Source of the DNA: Chloroflexota bacterium
Lineage (GTDB): Bacteria > Chloroflexota > Dehalococcoidia > Dehalococcoidales > UBA2162
Length of the DNA stretch: 9,022 bases
Direction: 5' to 3'
Assembly (NCBI GenBank): GCA_016202555.1
Contig: JACQOL010000010.1
Span: 1-9,022, forward strand
In this document: positions 6,616-9,022 of the stretch, one piece after another
How positions within the stretch are numbered: position 1 is the stretch's first letter
How the letters are laid out: each line of letters starts with the position of its first letter
Notes under the pieces: model-generated
The model's database searches: none
What the model saw: the letters and a program-made list of their open reading frames with translations, nothing else
Told to the model about the DNA's origin: nothing
Position numbers and translations under genes: made by a program

Positions 6616-7548
6616 ACGGAATATCGCAAGCTGGGGGACTCAGGACTCAAGGTCTCTGAAATTGGTCTGGGAGGCAACACTTTCGGACAGAGAGCTGATG
6701 AGGCAACTTCATTGGCTATCATCAACCGCGCCATTGATTCAGGCATCAATTTCATTGACACCGCTGATATCTATGACCGGGGACACTCTGAAGAATTCGT
6801 CGGCAAAGCCGTAAAAGGCAAACGCTCCCGGGTTATTATTGCCACCAAGTTTGGCAATCCGATGGGCGACGGCCCTAACGAAAGGGGCGGTTCACGCTCC
6901 TACATAATGAAGGCGGTGGAGGCCAGTTTAAAACGCCTGCAAACCGATTATATTGACCTTTATCAAATACATATGGTTGACCCGACAACTCCTATTGAAG
7001 AGACGCTGCGTGCTCTTGACGATTTAGTCCGGGGCGGGAAGGTGCGCTATATCGGCTGTTCTAATTTTGCTGCCTGGCAACTTTGTGAAGCGCTATGGAC
7101 ATCCCGTCTCAATAATCTACACTCTTTCGTGAGCGTGCAGCCGCGCTATAACATGCTTGACCGGGAAATCGAGGCAGAGCTGGTGCCCTGCTGCCAGGCT
7201 TATAACATTGGCGTTATCCCATGGGGTCCGCTGGCCGGTGGTTTCCTTACTGGTAAATACCGCCAGGGTGAGAAAGTCCCGCCTGATGCCCGCTTGTCCC
7301 GACCGATGCCCCTTTACGGCGAAGTCTTTACCGAGGTTAATTGGGGCAAACTGGCAAAACTGGAAGCCTTCGCCAGAGAGCGGGGCCACAATATGGGAGA
7401 ACTAGCAATAGCCTGGTTGCTGGCGAAACCATGGATAAGCACGGTCATCGCCGGAGCCCGAAAAGTAGAGCAGGTAACAGCCAATATTGCCGGTGCCGAT
7501 TGGAAACTGACTGCTGAGGAAATCGCCGAGGTGAATACCATATCCTGA
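6616..7548 (+). CDS. Aldo/keto reductase, apparent ACG start
   Basis: An NAD(P)H-dependent oxidoreductase of the aldo/keto reductase TIM-barrel family, 310 residues if read from ACG at 6616. The N-terminus xEYRKLGDSGLKVSEIGLG is textbook for the family. The catalytic tetrad is complete: D48 and Y53 in IDTADIY, K78 in ATKFG, and H119 in LYQIH. The C-terminal cofactor segment reads VIAGARKVEQVTANI, followed by LTAEEI. The natural substrate cannot be told from sequence. No ATG, GTG or TTG occurs in frame between the stop codon at 6598 and a TTG at 6712. That TTG has no ribosome site and would remove the first barrel strand, whereas ACG has a near-perfect site 5 nt upstream. ACG is either a rare real start, a recent ATG-to-ACG mutation, or a base error. 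The gene lies 41 nt after comEC and may be read through from it. Confidence 0.85.
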   Translation, partial: TEYRKLGDSGLKVSEIGLGGNTFGQRADEATSLAIINRAIDSGINFIDTADIYDRGHSEEFVGKAVKGKRSRVIIATKFGNPMGDGPNERGGSRSYIMKAVEASLKRLQTDYIDLYQIHMVDPTTPIEETLRALDDLVRGGKVRYIGCSNFAAWQLCEALWTSRLNNLHSFVSVQPRYNMLDREIEAELVPCCQAYNIGVIPWGPLAGGFLTGKYRQGEKVPPDARLSRPMPLYGEVFTEVNWGKLAKLEAFARERGHNMGELAIAWLLAKPWISTVIAGARKVEQVTANIAGADWKLTAEEIAEVNTIS

Positions 7549-7608
7549 GTTTGATAGAGTCAATCAAGAACAGCGAAAGGTTGCAGGGGAGGGGGAGAGA
7601 TAAGGCTT

Positions 7609-8832
7609 ATGGCAAACCGCACCATTATGCACGTTGACCTTGATGCCTTTTTCGTCTCGGTAGAACAGGTACTCAATCCTGAGCTACGGGGTAAGCCGGT
7701 GGTCGTGGGCGGCAGACCCGGGGGGAGGGGAGTAGTTGCCGCCGCCTCGTATGAAGCCCGTGCTTTTGGTTTACACTCGGCGATGCCCCTGAAAACAGCC
7801 AGCCGTCTTTGTCCTCAGGCTATCTTTATCGAAGGTAGCTTCTCCAGGTATCGTGATGCTTCGCAAAAATTTATGGCTATCCTGGCTGATTTTTCGCCCT
7901 TTCTTGAGCCGATGGGTCTTGATGAGGCTTATCTGGATGTAACCGGCTTTGAATCTATCCACGGCTCTATTCACCAGATGGCAGTAGCCATCAGGCAGAG
8001 GATTAAAACTGAATTGGGGCTTTGCGCTTCTGTTGGTATCGCTAATTGTAAGGTAGTTGCTAAGGTTGCCTGCGAATTATCCAAGCCAGACGGGTTAATA
8101 GAGGTGCCCCAGGGGGAAGAACGTTCCTTTCTGGCCCCTTTACCAGTCTCTAAACTGCCGGGAATCGGCAAAAAGACCGAGCCGGTATTAAGAAGCCTGG
8201 GCATCAAGACTATCGGCGACCTTACTACTATTCCCTTAGGTCTGCTTAAAAGTCGTTTTGGAGTCTACGGCGAGGCTCTGTATTATTCAGCTAATGGTAT
8301 TGATGATAGAAAAGTGGAGCCTCCCGGTGAAGCCAAGTCTATCAGTCGGGAGACTACTTTCGATAAGGACACCAGAGACCGCTCGTTGCTGAAAGCGACT
8401 CTGCATTACCTCAGTGAACGGGTGGGGGCTGATTTAAGAGAGAAGGAGAAACAGGCAAAGTGCATTGTCCTCAAGCTGAGATACGCTGATTTTACCACTA
8501 TTACCCGCAGTCACACCTTACCGCAGGCGATTGATAGCGACCAGATGATATTTAATAACGGAGCCAATCAGCTGGACAGGGAACTCTTGCTGGGCAAGCA
8601 AGCCGTGCGCCTCATCGGCATCGGGGTATCAAATCTGGTGGAGTCAGGCCGGCAGCTGGCTCTGCTGGACCCATCAATGCAAAGGCTGGCTCCGCTGAAT
8701 AAAGCTATCGACCGCATCCGCAACAAGTATGGTTTCACCGCCATCCAGACCGGACGAACCTTACTCCTCAAAGACCTCTTCCACGAAACTGAAAAGGGCT
8801 ACACCTTACAGACACCGAGTTTGTCGCGGTAG
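7609..8832 (+). CDS. dinB: DNA polymerase IV (Y-family, DinB)
   Basis: A 407-residue Y-family lesion-bypass polymerase of normal length. The palm carries the metal-binding acidic residues D10 (IMHVDLDAFF) and D105-E106 (MGLDEAYLD). F15 is in the steric-gate position that excludes ribonucleotides, and SYEARAFGLHSAMP (47-60) is the conserved finger region. Further on come SVGIANCKVVAKVACELSKPDG (141-162, catalytic lysine region) and the HhH thumb PGIGKKT (184-190). The little-finger domain covers about 245-345. QLALL (349-353), before LDP, fits the QL(S/D)LF-type sliding-clamp binding motif and is internal, as in many bacterial Pol IV proteins. It copies damaged templates at low fidelity. The ATG at 7609 has AAGG just upstream and a long G-rich purine tract before it. 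It follows the reductase by 60 nt with no visible terminator, and no LexA-like operator is evident. Confidence 0.95.
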   Translation: MANRTIMHVDLDAFFVSVEQVLNPELRGKPVVVGGRPGGRGVVAAASYEARAFGLHSAMPLKTASRLCPQAIFIEGSFSRYRDASQKFMAILADFSPFLEPMGLDEAYLDVTGFESIHGSIHQMAVAIRQRIKTELGLCASVGIANCKVVAKVACELSKPDGLIEVPQGEERSFLAPLPVSKLPGIGKKTEPVLRSLGIKTIGDLTTIPLGLLKSRFGVYGEALYYSANGIDDRKVEPPGEAKSISRETTFDKDTRDRSLLKATLHYLSERVGADLREKEKQAKCIVLKLRYADFTTITRSHTLPQAIDSDQMIFNNGANQLDRELLLGKQAVRLIGIGVSNLVESGRQLALLDPSMQRLAPLNKAIDRIRNKYGFTAIQTGRTLLLKDLFHETEKGYTLQTPSLSR

Positions 8833-8864
8833 GAGTTGGAGGAAGACGCGAATCAAGTAGCTAA

Positions 8865-8910
8865 AATGTGCTATAATGTGCTATCCTTGTTGAAATATGT
8901 TTTAATATGT
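8865..8910 (+). repeat. Helically phased ATGT repeats in the L25 control region
   Basis: AATGTGCTAT occurs twice in tandem (8865-8874, 8875-8884). A second pair built on ATATGT follows (8895-8900, 8905-8910). The ATGT cores start at 8866, 8876, 8897 and 8907, with spacings of 10, 21 and 10 bp, so all four face the same side of the helix. The first pair overlaps the likely -10 element. This could be an operator for a cooperatively binding regulator or a run of A+T-rich promoter sequence. Confidence 0.45.
8869..8877 (+). promoter_or_regulatory. Extended -10 promoter of the L25 gene
   Basis: TGC-TATAAT (8869-8877) is a perfect -10 with the TGn extension. No good -35 is seen at the usual distance (CGAATC at 8849-8854), which extended -10 promoters tolerate. 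A start near 8884 would give a leader of about 56 nt before the ATG at 8940. Confidence 0.5.
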
Positions 8911-8939
8911 CAGGACATTAACTTTAAGAGGGAGATTAG

Positions 8940-9022
8940 ATGGAAGAAATAAAACTAACAGTTACTGAACGAAAAGTGCTGGGCAAAAAGGTCAGGTTTT
9001 TACGCCGCCAGGGGTTTACTCC
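8940..9022 (+). CDS. rplY: Ribosomal protein L25 / general stress protein CTC (partial)
   Basis: Only the first 27 codons and part of codon 28 are in the window. The visible N-terminus reads MEEIKLTVTERKVLGKKVR, then LRRQGFT and an implied proline. This matches the L25/CTC pattern of an acidic opening strand, a basic ExREVLGKKVKxLRRxGxxP helix and turn, and binding to 5S rRNA in the large ribosomal subunit. AAGAGGGAG lies about 6 nt before the ATG. The gene follows dinB by 107 nt and has its own likely promoter (8869-8877). Whether it is a short L25 or the longer two-domain CTC type cannot be seen, because the rest lies beyond the right edge. Confidence 0.85.
   Translation, partial: MEEIKLTVTERKVLGKKVRFLRRQGFT

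Noticed and set aside
6712..6714. TTG at 6712 as the reductase start
   Set aside because: It has no ribosome site and would remove 32 residues that match the family N-terminus, including the first barrel strand.
1..9022. CRISPR arrays, insertion sequences, tRNAs, rRNAs, phage genes
   Set aside because: No spaced identical repeats, transposase or integrase motifs, cloverleaf-like sequences or rRNA stretches were seen on either strand.

Overview
The window (roughly half G+C, no mobile elements, no rRNA or tRNA) looks like an ordinary chromosomal region of a bacterium. The protein style, the GTG and short-SD starts, and the gene set (KUP-like APC permease with UspA and TrkA-type proteins, comEA-comEC, dinB next to an L25 ribosomal protein gene) suggest a Chloroflexota lineage, perhaps Dehalococcoidia. 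That assignment is inference from recognised gene families, not from a marker gene or a search.

Layout. (1) 1-156: no protein gene. It holds a near-perfect leftward promoter followed by a strong leftward terminator hairpin, which together could define a ~100-nt small RNA or an attenuated leader. (2) 157-1707, leftward: an APC-superfamily permease whose first membrane helix carries a KUP/KimA-like potassium-binding signature. (3) 1708-1865: a divergent control region with one good sigma70-type promoter in each direction. (4) 1866-3381, rightward: a tight operon of a UspA-family protein, a short RCK/TrkA-N-only protein and a full TrkA-N plus TrkA-C protein. (5) 3382-3544: a gap with a likely promoter. 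(6) 3545-6574: comEA and comEC, the DNA receptor and the inner-membrane DNA channel/nuclease of natural transformation. (7) 6616-7548: an aldo/keto reductase whose expected ATG is ACG. (8) 7609-8832: dinB, the lesion-bypass DNA polymerase IV. (9) 8833-8939: a promoter region with helically phased ATGT repeats. (10) 8940 to the end: the start of a general stress protein CTC/ribosomal protein L25 gene.

How they may work together. The left half reads as one module: a putative potassium (or amino-acid) transporter, divergently expressed from two nucleotide-sensing RCK proteins and a UspA. No TrkH/KtrB pore gene is visible, so the RCK proteins may gate the neighbouring APC permease. The right half handles incoming DNA (ComEA, ComEC) and DNA damage tolerance (Pol IV). 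The aldo/keto reductase and L25 have no obvious functional tie to them. The points most worth checking are the KUP-like APC/RCK/UspA module, the promoter-hairpin unit at the left edge, the ACG start of the reductase, and the phased repeats upstream of the L25 gene.
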